From Allobosea thiooxidans (GTDB lineage: Bacteria; Pseudomonadota; Alphaproteobacteria; Rhizobiales; Beijerinckiaceae): DNA of 64,000 bases. The stretch spans positions 124,001-188,000 of the forward strand of contig NZ_FUYX01000007.1 of assembly GCF_900168195.1 (NCBI RefSeq), read 5' to 3'. The notes under the pieces are model-generated. The model made no database searches and had not been told where the DNA came from. It worked only from the letters and a program-made list of their open reading frames with translations. The translations under genes were made by a program, and so were the position numbers. Shown here piece by piece: positions 8,874 to 18,668 of the stretch; within the stretch, counting starts at the first letter, position 1, and the number at the start of each line of letters is the position of its first letter.

Positions 8874-9635
8874 ATGTCCCCCCTCCGTCCGTCCGCCTCC
8901 CCTCTCGCCCGGCCGACCCGTCGCGCCTTTGCCGCCCTGACGCCTCTCTTTCTCGCAGCCTGCGTGAGCCAGCGCCCGCAGCCCATCGAAGTCGCGCATC
9001 AGGGGCCGCATATCAGCGCCGAATATCTGGCGATGTATGGCGAGCGGCCCGACGAGCAGCACCCGCTGCCGGCAACGGACCTCTCCGAGGTCGATCCGCG
9101 CTTCCTGCGCCGCATCGTCTCCTATCCGACCCGCGAGCAGCCCGGCACGATCGTCGTCGATACCGACAACCGCTTCCTCTACCTCGTTCAGGAAAACGGC
9201 AAGGCGATCCGCTACGGCATCGGCGTCGGCAAGCAGGGCATGTCCTGGCGCGGCCGCGCCACGGTCGCCCGCAAGGCGCAGTGGCCGCGCTGGACGCCCA
9301 CCCCCGCGATGATCGCCCGCGAGCCGGAGCGCAACCGCCCCTGGGCGGCCGGCATGGCGGGCGGCATCGAGAACCCGCTCGGCGCCCGCGCGCTTTATCT
9401 CTACCAGGGCGGCCGCGACACGCTCTACCGCATCCACGGCACCTCCGAGCCCTGGTCGATCGGCAAGTCGGTCTCCTCGGGCTGCATCCGCCTGTTCAAT
9501 CAGGACATCATCGACCTCTATAGCCGCGTCCCCTCCGGCACGACCGTCGTCGTGCTCAACCGCGGCACGCTGCAGCCGAGCACCGAAGTCGACGAGATGC
9601 CGCCGCCGGATGACGATTTCGGCAGCAGCATCTGA
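8874..9635 (+). CDS. L,D-transpeptidase (YkuD), predicted lipoprotein
   Basis: Cell-wall enzyme with a C-terminal YkuD domain. It would make 3-3 peptidoglycan cross-links or attach proteins to peptidoglycan in the periplasm. The signature [20 protein letters not shown] holds the catalytic His and Cys (TGC at 9483). The N-terminus has an arginine-rich region, a hydrophobic stretch and a lipobox-like LFLAAC, so a lipid anchor is likely. An in-frame ATG at 8811 would add 21 residues before the signal peptide; 8874 is preferred because it gives a normal-length signal sequence, although neither has a clear ribosome-binding site. A second YkuD protein is encoded at 10654. The two share the domain but little else, so recent duplication is unlikely. 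Confidence 0.88.
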   Translation: MSPLRPSASPLARPTRRAFAALTPLFLAACVSQRPQPIEVAHQGPHISAEYLAMYGERPDEQHPLPATDLSEVDPRFLRRIVSYPTREQPGTIVVDTDNRFLYLVQENGKAIRYGIGVGKQGMSWRGRATVARKAQWPRWTPTPAMIAREPERNRPWAAGMAGGIENPLGARALYLYQGGRDTLYRIHGTSEPWSIGKSVSSGCIRLFNQDIIDLYSRVPSGTTVVVLNRGTLQPSTEVDEMPPPDDDFGSSI

Positions 9636-9750
9636 CGCCTCTCGCGGCGGGGCAGCCATCAGGCACAGCGCCCCGCCTTGATACCGTCACAGGACGATCC
9701 CACCTCTTGCGTGCGGCGCAACCGCGCCGCCCAAACGAGAGGAGATGACG

Positions 9751-10560
9751 ATGACGCCGCAAGAACGCGACGTGATCGCCGGGATTTTCGACCGCCTCAG
9801 GCAGGCGGCCAACCAGCCCCGCGACCCCGAGGCTGAGAATTTCATCGCGGAACGCCTGCGCGAGCAGCCCTATGCCCCCTACGCCATGGCCCAGGCGGTC
9901 TATGTGCAGGAGCAGGCGCTCGCCAATCTGAGCCAGCAGGTCGAGAGCCTGCAGGCGCAGCTGCGCGAGGCCCAGAACCGCGCCAGCGAAGCCCCTGCCC
10001 AGCAGCCTGCAGCCGGCGGCTTCCTGTCCGGCATTTTCGGCGGCGGCAGCGTGCCGCGCACCGGATCGGTGCCTTCGGTACAGCCGCGTACCGAAGCGGG
10101 CGCGCCTTCCGGTGTCTGGAACACGCAACCGCAGGGCCAGGCCCGGCCGTCAGCCCCGATGCAGGCGGATGGCCCCGCCCAGCCCGGCGGGCCGTGGAGC
10201 AACCAGGCGCAGCAGGCGCCCGGACGCGGCGGCGGCTTCATGGCGAGCGCGCTGACGACCGCCGCCGGCGTCGCCGGCGGCCTGATGCTCGGCAATGTCC
10301 TGACCAATGCCTTCGGACATGGCGGGGCGGAGAAGCCGGCCGCAGCGTCAGGCAGTGAGAACGCCGCCAGCTCGGGCGCGCATGCCTCGCAGCAGGCGAA
10401 CGCCTCGCAGCAGCCCGCTGCCGATCAGGGCAATGCCGATCAGACGGCGCAGGATCGCGGCGATCAGGGCCAGGACAACGATGCCGCCTATAGCCAGGCG
10501 AGCTATGAGGACGACGATCCCGGCTTCGACGACGGCGGCGACGACGACAGCTGGATCTGA
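9751..10560 (+). CDS. DUF2076 family protein, low-complexity C-terminus
   Basis: 269 residues. The N-terminus (MTPQERDVIAGIFDRLRQA) matches what I know of DUF2076 proteins, annotated as periplasmic ligand-binding sensors although no signal peptide is visible. Residues 55-85 form a short coiled coil (QALANLSQQVESLQAQLREA), followed by Pro/Gln/Gly-rich linkers, a glycine-rich hydrophobic stretch (TTAAGVAGGLMLGNVLTNAF) and an acidic tail with many Asp. The role is unknown. GGAG ends directly at the first of two ATGs and 6 bases before the second, so the second (9751) is taken. A strong terminator follows 35 bases after the stop. Confidence 0.8.
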   Translation: MTPQERDVIAGIFDRLRQAANQPRDPEAENFIAERLREQPYAPYAMAQAVYVQEQALANLSQQVESLQAQLREAQNRASEAPAQQPAAGGFLSGIFGGGSVPRTGSVPSVQPRTEAGAPSGVWNTQPQGQARPSAPMQADGPAQPGGPWSNQAQQAPGRGGGFMASALTTAAGVAGGLMLGNVLTNAFGHGGAEKPAAASGSENAASSGAHASQQANASQQPAADQGNADQTAQDRGDQGQDNDAAYSQASYEDDDPGFDDGGDDDSWI

Positions 10561-10595
10561 GCCCGGCGCCCCTGTGCTATCGTGATATGGTTTTC

Positions 10596-10625
10596 AGCCC
10601 GTCTCTCCGGAGACGGGCTTTTTTT
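10596..10625 (+). terminator. Rho-independent terminator
   Basis: AGCCCGTCTC and GAGACGGGCT form a 10-bp perfect stem with a TCCG loop, followed by seven T. It ends the DUF2076 transcript; the opposing L,D-transpeptidase gene ends 28 bases further on. Confidence 0.92.
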
Positions 10626-10653
10626 GCCGAGCTGGCGGCGAGCGCCGCTCGCC

Positions 10654-11460
10654 TCAGATCACCAGAACCTTGGCGCCGACGCGCACGCGCTCGTAGAGAT
10701 CCTTGACGTCCTCATTGGTCATGCGGATGCAGCCCGAAGAAACCGCCTGGCCGATGGTGTTGGGCTCGTTGGTGCCGTGGATGCGGTAGAGCGACGAGCC
10801 GAGATACATGGCGCGGGCGCCCATCGGGTTCTCGGGGCCGCCCGGCATGAAGCGCGGCAGATCCGGCCGGCGCTTCAGCATCTCGGCCGGCGGCGTCCAG
10901 CTCGGCCATTCCGCCTTGCGGGTGACCGTCTTCATCCCGGCCCAGGAGAAGCCCGGGCGCCCCACTCCGATGCCGTAGCGCAGCGCGCGGCCGCCCGGCT
11001 GCACCAGGAAGAGGAAGCGCTGCGGCGTGTCGATGACGATCGTGCCCGGCTTGTGCGGCCCGTCATAAGCGACCTCCTGCTTGAGGAAGCGCGGATCGAC
11101 GAGCTGCTGGATGCCTTGCTGCGGCTCGATCGGCTGACCGAGCGCTGCCATGCGGCGCCCCGGCTGCGGCTGGCGCGCGGCCTCGAAGGGATCGACCTCG
11201 TAGCCGGGTGCGGATCGCACGTTCTGACCATAGGCATACCGCCCGCCGGGACGGTTGTAGACGGCGCCGCCACGGCTATAGGGCGTCGGGTCGCGGCCGG
11301 TCATCAGCATCTCGATGAAGCCGCCGCCATAGTTCGCGCCGCCGCGAGCCGCCGCCCTCGGATCCTGCGGCGACGCATAGCCGTAGCCCTGCGCCATGAC
11401 GGCGCTTGCGGCCAGGGTGCCGGCAGCGACCAGCAGCGGAAGGACAATGGTTCGACGCAT
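10654..11460 (-). CDS. L,D-transpeptidase (YkuD), secreted
   Basis: 268 residues. ATG 11460 starts a normal Sec signal peptide (MRRTIVLPLLVAAGTLAASA, cleavage near AMAQG). A Gly/Tyr/Arg-rich linker of about 90 residues leads to the YkuD domain, whose active site is HGTNEPNTIGQAVSSGCIRM. As for the family, it would use an L,D-peptide acyl-enzyme to form 3-3 cross-links in the periplasm. The longer reading frame upstream (to 11532) adds residues with no signal character and is not used. It converges with the DUF2076 gene and lies downstream of the flippase gene on the same strand, with a 166-base gap likely to contain its own promoter. Confidence 0.9.
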   Translation of the reverse strand: MRRTIVLPLLVAAGTLAASAVMAQGYGYASPQDPRAAARGGANYGGGFIEMLMTGRDPTPYSRGGAVYNRPGGRYAYGQNVRSAPGYEVDPFEAARQPQPGRRMAALGQPIEPQQGIQQLVDPRFLKQEVAYDGPHKPGTIVIDTPQRFLFLVQPGGRALRYGIGVGRPGFSWAGMKTVTRKAEWPSWTPPAEMLKRRPDLPRFMPGGPENPMGARAMYLGSSLYRIHGTNEPNTIGQAVSSGCIRMTNEDVKDLYERVRVGAKVLVI

Positions 11461-11626
11461 GACGCAATACTCTCGACATCGACTGCCGGAAGCCTGCGGA
11501 GCGGCCTGAAAGGAATGGTGAATCACGGGCATTCCGGAGGGGCAACCGCCCCCGAACCCCGCGCATTCGCGGAATTAACCTTAGCGCCGCGTCAAGCCGA
11601 AGGGTGAAGGAAAGGTTTCCGCTCCC

Positions 11627-13057
11627 TCACCGCCGCCGCGCCCTGCGGGCGAGCCAGCGCAGCTTCAGCCCGCTGCGCCAGCGACCGACGTCACAGGCGA
11701 GGATCACGCCGGCATAGATAGTCGCGCCCAGCGCAAGCTGGAGCAGCAGTTCGGGCAGCGACGGCAGGCTGTCCCGCAACGGCCAGACCGCCAGCGCCAT
11801 CACGGCCGCGGCGAGGACGACACAGCCGATCTCGCGCAGCGACGGCCAGACCGGCAGCAGGCGCAGGGCCATGACAGCCGTCACGGCAAACCCGGTCACG
11901 AAGGCGGCGCTTTGCGCGATCGCGATCGTTTCCGGCGTCGCGGAACCGGGCCAGACGAAGCCGATGGCGAGGTTGACCGCCAGCCCTGCCAGAGCGGCAA
12001 AGCTGGCTACGAGCGTGCGCCTGTCGAGGAGGAAGACGGGGTAGACCGCCGCCTGGAACAAGGCGATCGCGGCGAAGCCAGGCAGCAGCAGGACCATGTA
12101 GTCGGCGAAATGCCCCCTGAAGCTCGCGGGCACGAAAACGCGCTCGAAGGCGGGCAGCGCCAGCCAGAAACCGAGCGCGACAGGCAGGATGACGGCGAGC
12201 ACGGTGACCATGTTGCGCGCGATCCGCCTGTGCGCGGCCGCCCTCCCCCGCGTCTCGTCGAGCCGGATGACCTCGCGCAGCAGCAGGATCTCCAGCATCG
12301 AGGCGAAGACCGGGAAAAGCCGCAGCCCGATATCGGATGCGAGCGAGAAATAGCCGGCCTCGGCAAATCCGAAACGCTCCGCCAGGACGGCGCGGTTGAG
12401 CAGCGGGATCAGCGAATAGACGGCATTGCCGGCGACCAGCGGCAGGCCGTAGCGGGCGAAGCCGCGCGCCAATTCCGCGCGGGCGGCGGCAAAGCCTCCC
12501 CCGCCATCCGCCAGCCTGCGGCGGACCGCCAGCACCGAGACGACGGTGCTGAGCACCCCGCCGAAGAGCACGACCACGGGATTTCCCGTCCACCAGGCGC
12601 CACCGACCATCAGCAGCAGGGCGGCCGAGCCCCTGACGAGGACAAGCCGCGCATAGGCGGCATCGAGGAAGCGGGCGCGGGCGACGGCGCCGTGAAAGTC
12701 GAACCAGCCGGACCCGACGCCGCCGGCGACGGCGACCGCGAGCAGCGTCATCGGCAGGCCCGTCTCGACGCCGGCGACAAGCGCCGCCGCCAGCAGCGCG
12801 CAGAGAGAGAGGCCGACACCGGCGAAGAGCAGGTCGAGCGTCGCCCGGATGCCGGGATCGCGCTCGCGGCTCCTGGCCGAATAGAAGCGCACCACCGAAA
12901 GCCTCAGCCAGTCGAGCAGCGCCGTGTTGACCAGGACGACGATGGCGGCGCCGATCGCATAAAGGCCGAACGCCTCGGGCCCCAGGAACAGCGCGACGAG
13001 CAGCCCGAGGACGAAATTCAGCCCGGCATTGACGATGAAGGGCAGAAGAACGGTCAT
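11627..13057 (-). CDS. Polysaccharide/oligosaccharide flippase (Wzx-like, MVF superfamily)
   Basis: Integral membrane protein of 476 residues with 12 or more hydrophobic segments and an arginine-rich C-terminus (LRWLARRARRR). The opening LPFIVNAGLNFVLGLLVALF and the motif FLGPEAFGLYAIG are typical of lipopolysaccharide/exopolysaccharide flippases that move undecaprenyl-linked sugar units across the inner membrane. No glycosyltransferase or polymerase genes are adjacent, so the glycan involved is not indicated. The ATG at 13057 gives a protein starting directly with the first helix. Confidence 0.82.
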   Translation of the reverse strand: MTVLLPFIVNAGLNFVLGLLVALFLGPEAFGLYAIGAAIVVLVNTALLDWLRLSVVRFYSARSRERDPGIRATLDLLFAGVGLSLCALLAAALVAGVETGLPMTLLAVAVAGGVGSGWFDFHGAVARARFLDAAYARLVLVRGSAALLLMVGGAWWTGNPVVVLFGGVLSTVVSVLAVRRRLADGGGGFAAARAELARGFARYGLPLVAGNAVYSLIPLLNRAVLAERFGFAEAGYFSLASDIGLRLFPVFASMLEILLLREVIRLDETRGRAAAHRRIARNMVTVLAVILPVALGFWLALPAFERVFVPASFRGHFADYMVLLLPGFAAIALFQAAVYPVFLLDRRTLVASFAALAGLAVNLAIGFVWPGSATPETIAIAQSAAFVTGFAVTAVMALRLLPVWPSLREIGCVVLAAAVMALAVWPLRDSLPSLPELLLQLALGATIYAGVILACDVGRWRSGLKLRWLARRARRR

Positions 13058-13314
13058 AGGGACTGGGCCACCTCGTCCTGAGCTTGCTGCCTTGGGCGCC
13101 TCGCCCGATTCGCGAGGGTTCGCAAGCCTAGCCGGATCCGGCCGCGCGATGCCGCGACATTTTTATCGGCTGCGGGCCGCCACCCCTGCGATGGCGGCAT
13201 CGGGGGCCTGTGCGCCCTTCCCCTAGGCGAACTCCAGAATCGGCCTTAGACGAGAGTTGGCGCCGCGGCCTCTCCGGCGCCTTTTCCGGACAGCCATGGA
13301 CGCGGCCTGACAGC

Positions 13315-14157
13315 ATGACCTGGTCGATCGCTCTGCGTGCCGCGCTCGGCATCGCCCTGCTCACCGCCATGGATGCGGTGATCAAGGGCCAGATGCAGCA
13401 GCATCCCTTCATCGTGGCGCTGTTCATGCGCTTCCTGATGGGCGGGCTCTGCGCACTCGCCGTGCTCGCGATCGCGCGCCCGGCCCGCCCGACACGGGCC
13501 AGCCTGATCGGAAACATCGCGCGCGTCCCGCTCGTGGTGCTGACGGCGGGCAGCTTCTTCTACTCGATCTCGGTGCTGCCGCTCGCCGAGGCGCTGACGC
13601 TCTCCTTCCTGGCGCCGGTCTTCGTCGCGCTCCTCGGCGGCCTGCTGCTCAAGGAGAGCATCGACCGGCGCGTGCTGCAGGCGCTCGCCTTCGGTCTCGC
13701 GGGCATGCTGGTGATGGTCTGGCCGCGGCTGCAGGGCCATGTCAGCGGCGCCGGCCTCGGTGTCGCCGCCGCGCTGTTCTCGGCCGTGAGCTATGCCTTC
13801 AACCTGATCCTGCTCAGGCGCATCGCGGTCAGGGAGCATCCGACCGTCATCGTCGCCTTCCAGAATGTCGGGCCGGCGCTATGCCTCGCCATCCCTGCGG
13901 CGCTCGCCTTCGTGCCGATGACCGTGGCCGACCTCGCGGCCTATCTCTTCGCCGGCGTGCTCGGCGTCGCCGGGCATCTCACGCTCACCTCGGCCTACGC
14001 CAAGGCCGCCGCCTCCCGGCTCGCGGCGATCGAGTACACCGCGCTGGTCTGGGCGAGCCTGCTCGGCTTCTTCGTCTTCGGCGAAGTCCCGCTCTACACG
14101 ACCTATCTCGGTGCGCTGCTGATCGTGGCCGGCGCCGTCGCGGTGAGCCGGCGCTAG
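13315..14157 (+). CDS. EamA/DMT-family transporter
   Basis: 280 residues, ten predicted membrane helices arranged as two EamA repeats (about residues 5-135 and 145-278). The family motif AEALTLSFLAPVFVALLGG ends the first repeat and AAIEYTALVWASLLGF the second. Such carriers export amino acids, nucleotide-sugar-like compounds or other metabolites; the substrate is not evident. ATG 13315 is preferred to a longer frame from 13210, whose extra 35 residues are charged and non-helical. Its TAG stop overlaps that of the converging thioesterase gene within one CTAG. Confidence 0.88.
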   Translation: MTWSIALRAALGIALLTAMDAVIKGQMQQHPFIVALFMRFLMGGLCALAVLAIARPARPTRASLIGNIARVPLVVLTAGSFFYSISVLPLAEALTLSFLAPVFVALLGGLLLKESIDRRVLQALAFGLAGMLVMVWPRLQGHVSGAGLGVAAALFSAVSYAFNLILLRRIAVREHPTVIVAFQNVGPALCLAIPAALAFVPMTVADLAAYLFAGVLGVAGHLTLTSAYAKAAASRLAAIEYTALVWASLLGFFVFGEVPLYTTYLGALLIVAGAVAVSRR

Positions 14158-14636
14158 CCGTTGGCCGCCTTGCCCGGAAACACCAGGCAGGTCTCGGTGC
14201 CGTGGGCCAGCAGCTTGCCGCGCGCATCGACGAGCCGACCTTCGGTTGTCACCACCGTGTTGCCGCGATGGATCAGCCGGCCCTCGCAGCGCACGGAACC
14301 GGAGTCCGGCATCACAGGCCGGACATAGTTCAGCTTCATCTCGAGCGTGGTGTAGCCCTCGCCTGGCTTCAGGGTGGAATGCGCGGCGCAGGCCATCGCG
14401 GAATCGAGGATCGTCGCGGTCCAGCCGCCATGGATCGTGCCGAGCGGATTGAAGAAGCGGGCCGAAGGCAGGCCGACGAAGACCACGCGCCCCTCCTCGG
14501 CCTCGACGAGCTCGAAATCCATGGCATCGGCGAATGGCGGCGCCGGCTGCGTGCCTGCGATAATGCCGCGCAGGAAGCTCAGGCCATCGCCCGCGACCAG
14601 CTCCTCGCGGGACACCACTCCGACTGCACGCGCCAT
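14154..14636 (-). CDS. PaaI-family hotdog thioesterase
   Basis: 160-residue hotdog-fold protein of the PaaI type. The motif RFFNPLGTIHGGWTATILDSAMA contains the HGG turn and the acidic residue on the following helix that serve thioester hydrolysis; DARGKLLAHGTETCLVF is the usual final strand region. It probably hydrolyses aryl- or acyl-CoA thioesters in the cytoplasm. AAGGAG lies 7 bases before ATG 14636, favouring it over GTG 14642. The MarR gene is upstream on the same strand and a 16-bp inverted repeat sits between them, so MarR control is likely. Confidence 0.85.
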   Translation of the reverse strand: MARAVGVVSREELVAGDGLSFLRGIIAGTQPAPPFADAMDFELVEAEEGRVVFVGLPSARFFNPLGTIHGGWTATILDSAMACAAHSTLKPGEGYTTLEMKLNYVRPVMPDSGSVRCEGRLIHRGNTVVTTEGRLVDARGKLLAHGTETCLVFPGKAANG

Positions 14637-14648
14637 TACCACTCTCCT

Positions 14649-14664
14649 TCGTGTATCTGCACGA
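14649..14664. promoter_or_regulatory. Inverted repeat, candidate MarR operator
   Basis: TCGTG-TATCTG-CACGA, a perfect 5-6-5 dyad 13 bases upstream of the thioesterase start and downstream of the marR gene. Size and place suit a MarR-family binding site; binding is inferred. Confidence 0.4.
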
Positions 14665-14713
14665 TAGTAGAGAGGTCGCGGCGGCGGTCAACCCGACGTC
14701 AGGAGCCTGGCGG

Positions 14714-15169
14714 TCAGCGCTCGCCGCGCGCCGCCCGGCGCAGGGCCTTGAGGCCGTCGCGGGTCTCGCGCCAGCGCTCCTCGCCGAAGCCGCCCTCGAT
14801 CTTGTCCTGCGCCGCGCGCCAATGGGGGATGGCGGCCTCGATCGCGGCCCTGCCCTTCTCGGTCACGGCGTAGACGGAGGCGCGGCCGCGGCATTCGACC
14901 GGCTCGACCATGCCTTCGGCGGCAAGCAGCTGGAGATTGCGCGTCAGCGACGTGCGCTCGAGCGCGAAGCGCTCCGCCAGCTCTGTGACCGACTTCCACT
15001 GGCCGGTGCTCAGCGCCGAGAGGAGGACGAACTGGGTGATCTTGAGCCCGCTCGGGCGCATCGCCTCGTCATAGGCCCGGGTCACGGCACGCGCCGTCAT
15101 CCGGATATGCAGCGCGACGCAGGAGCGGGCGATGTCGTCGAGGCGGGGATCGGGAGCGGGCGTCGTCAT
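14714..15169 (-). CDS. MarR-family transcriptional regulator
   Basis: 151 residues with a winged helix-turn-helix. Residues 40-75 (KITQFVLLSALSTGQW then SVTELAERFALERTSLTRNL) are the recognition region, and EGMVEPVECRGRASVYAVTEKG is the wing. MarR proteins bind short palindromes as dimers and usually lose affinity on binding phenolic or acyl-CoA ligands. The thioesterase gene lies 77 bases downstream on the same strand with a candidate operator between, suggesting both may belong to one aromatic or fatty-acyl metabolism unit. It is divergent from groES. Confidence 0.9.
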   Translation of the reverse strand: MTTPAPDPRLDDIARSCVALHIRMTARAVTRAYDEAMRPSGLKITQFVLLSALSTGQWKSVTELAERFALERTSLTRNLQLLAAEGMVEPVECRGRASVYAVTEKGRAAIEAAIPHWRAAQDKIEGGFGEERWRETRDGLKALRRAARGER

Positions 15170-15266
15170 TCGGCCATCTTAGCGTGTTCTAGCGCTCGCG
15201 GCAGCCGGAAGGCGAAGGGCTGCGGCACTGTCTCCTGCGGCATTCACTTTATCGTCGCAGGCTTCC

Positions 15267-15295
15267 TTGACTCTCCGGGACCCCGAGCCTATCTC
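15267..15295 (+). promoter_or_regulatory. groESL promoter
   Basis: A -35 box TTGACT at 15267 and a -10-like TATCTC at 15290 are separated by 17 bases. CTTGAC and CCTATCT could also serve a heat-shock sigma factor (RpoH). The CIRCE operator begins 12 bases after the -10, where a repressor would block initiation. Confidence 0.6.
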
Positions 15296-15306
15296 CCCGC
15301 CACCTG

Positions 15307-15333
15307 TTAGCACTCCCCCAGGATGACTGCTAA
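15307..15333. promoter_or_regulatory. CIRCE operator (HrcA binding site)
   Basis: TTAGCACTC, nine bases, then GACTGCTAA. The consensus is TTAGCACTC-N9-GAGTGCTAA, so there is one mismatch, in the right arm. CIRCE is the known site for the HrcA repressor controlling groESL in alphaproteobacteria. Confidence 0.93.
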
Positions 15334-15397
15334 CAGCCTCCCCCGGGAGCCCGTCCGCGGCGCCCGAACCGAATGAGACCGAGAGGAAGACAGAACC

Positions 15398-15685
15398 ATG
15401 AAGTTCCGTCCTTTGCATGACCGCGTCGTGGTCCGCCGCCTGGATGGCGAAGAGAAGACCAAGGGTGGCATCATCATCCCCGAGACCGCCAAGGAAAAGC
15501 CCCAGGAGGGCGAGGTCGTCGCCGTCGGCCCCGGCGCGCGTGACGAAGCCGGCAAGCTCGTTGCCCTCGACGTCAAGAAGGGCGACCGCGTCCTGTTCGG
15601 CAAGTGGTCGGGCACCGAGGTCAAGATCGACGGCCAGGATCTCCTGATCATGAAGGAATCCGACATCATGGGCGTCGTCGGCTGA
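15398..15685 (+). CDS. groES: Co-chaperonin GroES
   Basis: 95-residue cap subunit of the GroEL chaperonin. It begins [14 protein letters not shown], has the mobile-loop region [19 protein letters not shown] (residues 17-35) that docks on GroEL, and ends with the conserved strand [14 protein letters not shown]. Length and sequence are normal. It is the first gene of the groES-groEL operon, 64 bases after CIRCE and 48 bases before groEL. Expression should rise on heat shock through release of HrcA and perhaps RpoH. Confidence 0.98.
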   Translation: MKFRPLHDRVVVRRLDGEEKTKGGIIIPETAKEKPQEGEVVAVGPGARDEAGKLVALDVKKGDRVLFGKWSGTEVKIDGQDLLIMKESDIMGVVG

Positions 15686-15688
15686 TAG

Positions 15689-17446
<1,758 letters not shown>

Positions 17447-17472
17447 TCCAGCCTCCAAGACACATGTCTACG

Positions 17473-17506
17473 GAAGGCCCGGCGCAAGCCGGGCCTTCTT
17501 CGTTTT
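17473..17506 (+). terminator. groESL terminator
   Basis: GAAGGCCCGGC and GCCGGGCCTTC form an 11-bp perfect stem with a GCAA loop, followed by TTCGTTTT. It is the only hairpin after groEL with a T-rich tail. Confidence 0.88.
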
Positions 17507-17594
17507 ACGGCACTGTCATCCGCCCGCCATCCCGCTGTCGCCCCGGGCGTGCATCGACCCGCAATCGATCCATCCGTCGCGCCCGGAGACAGCC

Positions 17595-18509
17595 ATGCCG
17601 ACACGCCGCCACGTTCTCGCCGGCCTCGCCGCCACGAGCCTCAGCCCCGCCTTCGCGCAGGCGCCGGACTGGCGGCAGAGCGTCAAGGAGGTGCGCTTCG
17701 GCGTCTCCTCCGCCGAGAACGAGGCCGGCGCCATCGCCCGCACCCAGCCGCTGGTCGACTACCTGTCGCAGCGCCTCGGCGTGCCGGTTCGCTTCTTCCG
17801 GGTCGCCGACTATGCCGGCCTGGTCGAGGCGATGCGGGCCGACCAGGTCGACTTCGCCCGCTTCGGGCCGGCCGTCTACGCGCTCGGCCGGCGCGTGCTC
17901 GGCGACAAGCTGCAGCCGCTGCTGCGCGACGTCGATCATCACGGGCAGGAAGGCTACTACTCGGTGCTGCTGGTGCGGGCGGACAGCCCCTATCGCGAGC
18001 TTGCCGACCTCAAGGGCAAGACGATGGCCTTCGCCGATCCGAACTCGACCTCCGGATACGCCTTCCCCTCCTATTTCCTGCGCAAGCAGGGCATCGACCC
18101 GAAGACCCATTTCGGCGGCACCGTCTTCTCCGGCGGCCATGACAATTCGGTGCTGGCGCTGGTGCGCGGCCAGTTCGACATCGTCGCCACCTATCAGGTC
18201 AATGCGGAGCACGGCGTCGCGCAGCGGCTCACCCAGCGCGGCATGATCCCGCCCGGCGCGACCCGCGTGCTCTGGACTTCCCCGCTGATCCCGGCGAGCC
18301 CGTTCTCGACACGCGCGAACCTGCCGCAGGGGCTGAAGGACGATTTCGTCGCGGCGATGCAGGCGATGAAGCAGAACGCCCCCGAGGCCTGGAAGGCCTT
18401 CACCGACGGGCATGTCTCGCACTACGCCGCCGCGCGCCACGAGGACTATCTCGACGTGATCGCCGTCACCGAGGAATTGGAAGCGCAGCGCAAGGCGCGC
18501 CAGGGCTGA
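17595..18509 (+). CDS. PhnD-like phosphate/phosphonate substrate-binding protein
   Basis: 304-residue periplasmic binding protein. The N-terminus MPTRRHVLAGLAATSLSPAFAQ is a twin-arginine-like signal peptide. The body matches the PhnD/SsuA2 fold: EVRFGVSSAENEAGAIARTQ, YLSQRLGVPVRFFRVADYAG and the ligand-loop motif FADPNSTSGYAFPSYFL. Family members bind phosphonate, phosphite or phosphate. No PhnC/PhnE-type ATPase or permease gene is nearby, so it is an orphan component that may share a transporter elsewhere or act as a sensor input. GGAG lies 8 bases before the ATG. It stands alone between the groESL terminator and the next binding-protein gene. Confidence 0.85.
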   Translation: MPTRRHVLAGLAATSLSPAFAQAPDWRQSVKEVRFGVSSAENEAGAIARTQPLVDYLSQRLGVPVRFFRVADYAGLVEAMRADQVDFARFGPAVYALGRRVLGDKLQPLLRDVDHHGQEGYYSVLLVRADSPYRELADLKGKTMAFADPNSTSGYAFPSYFLRKQGIDPKTHFGGTVFSGGHDNSVLALVRGQFDIVATYQVNAEHGVAQRLTQRGMIPPGATRVLWTSPLIPASPFSTRANLPQGLKDDFVAAMQAMKQNAPEAWKAFTDGHVSHYAAARHEDYLDVIAVTEELEAQRKARQG

Positions 18510-18668
18510 GCGGACGGCCCACGCTCCACGCCGCTGCTTCCATGCCATGCATTCGCCGATGCGGGTGATGAAGCAGCAGGCAGTGCCCTCCGGGTGCATC
18601 CTGGCCTATACAAGCGGCAAGCGACCCCGCGCAGGGTCGTGCCAATTGCATGTCGTAGGGAGATGCAG

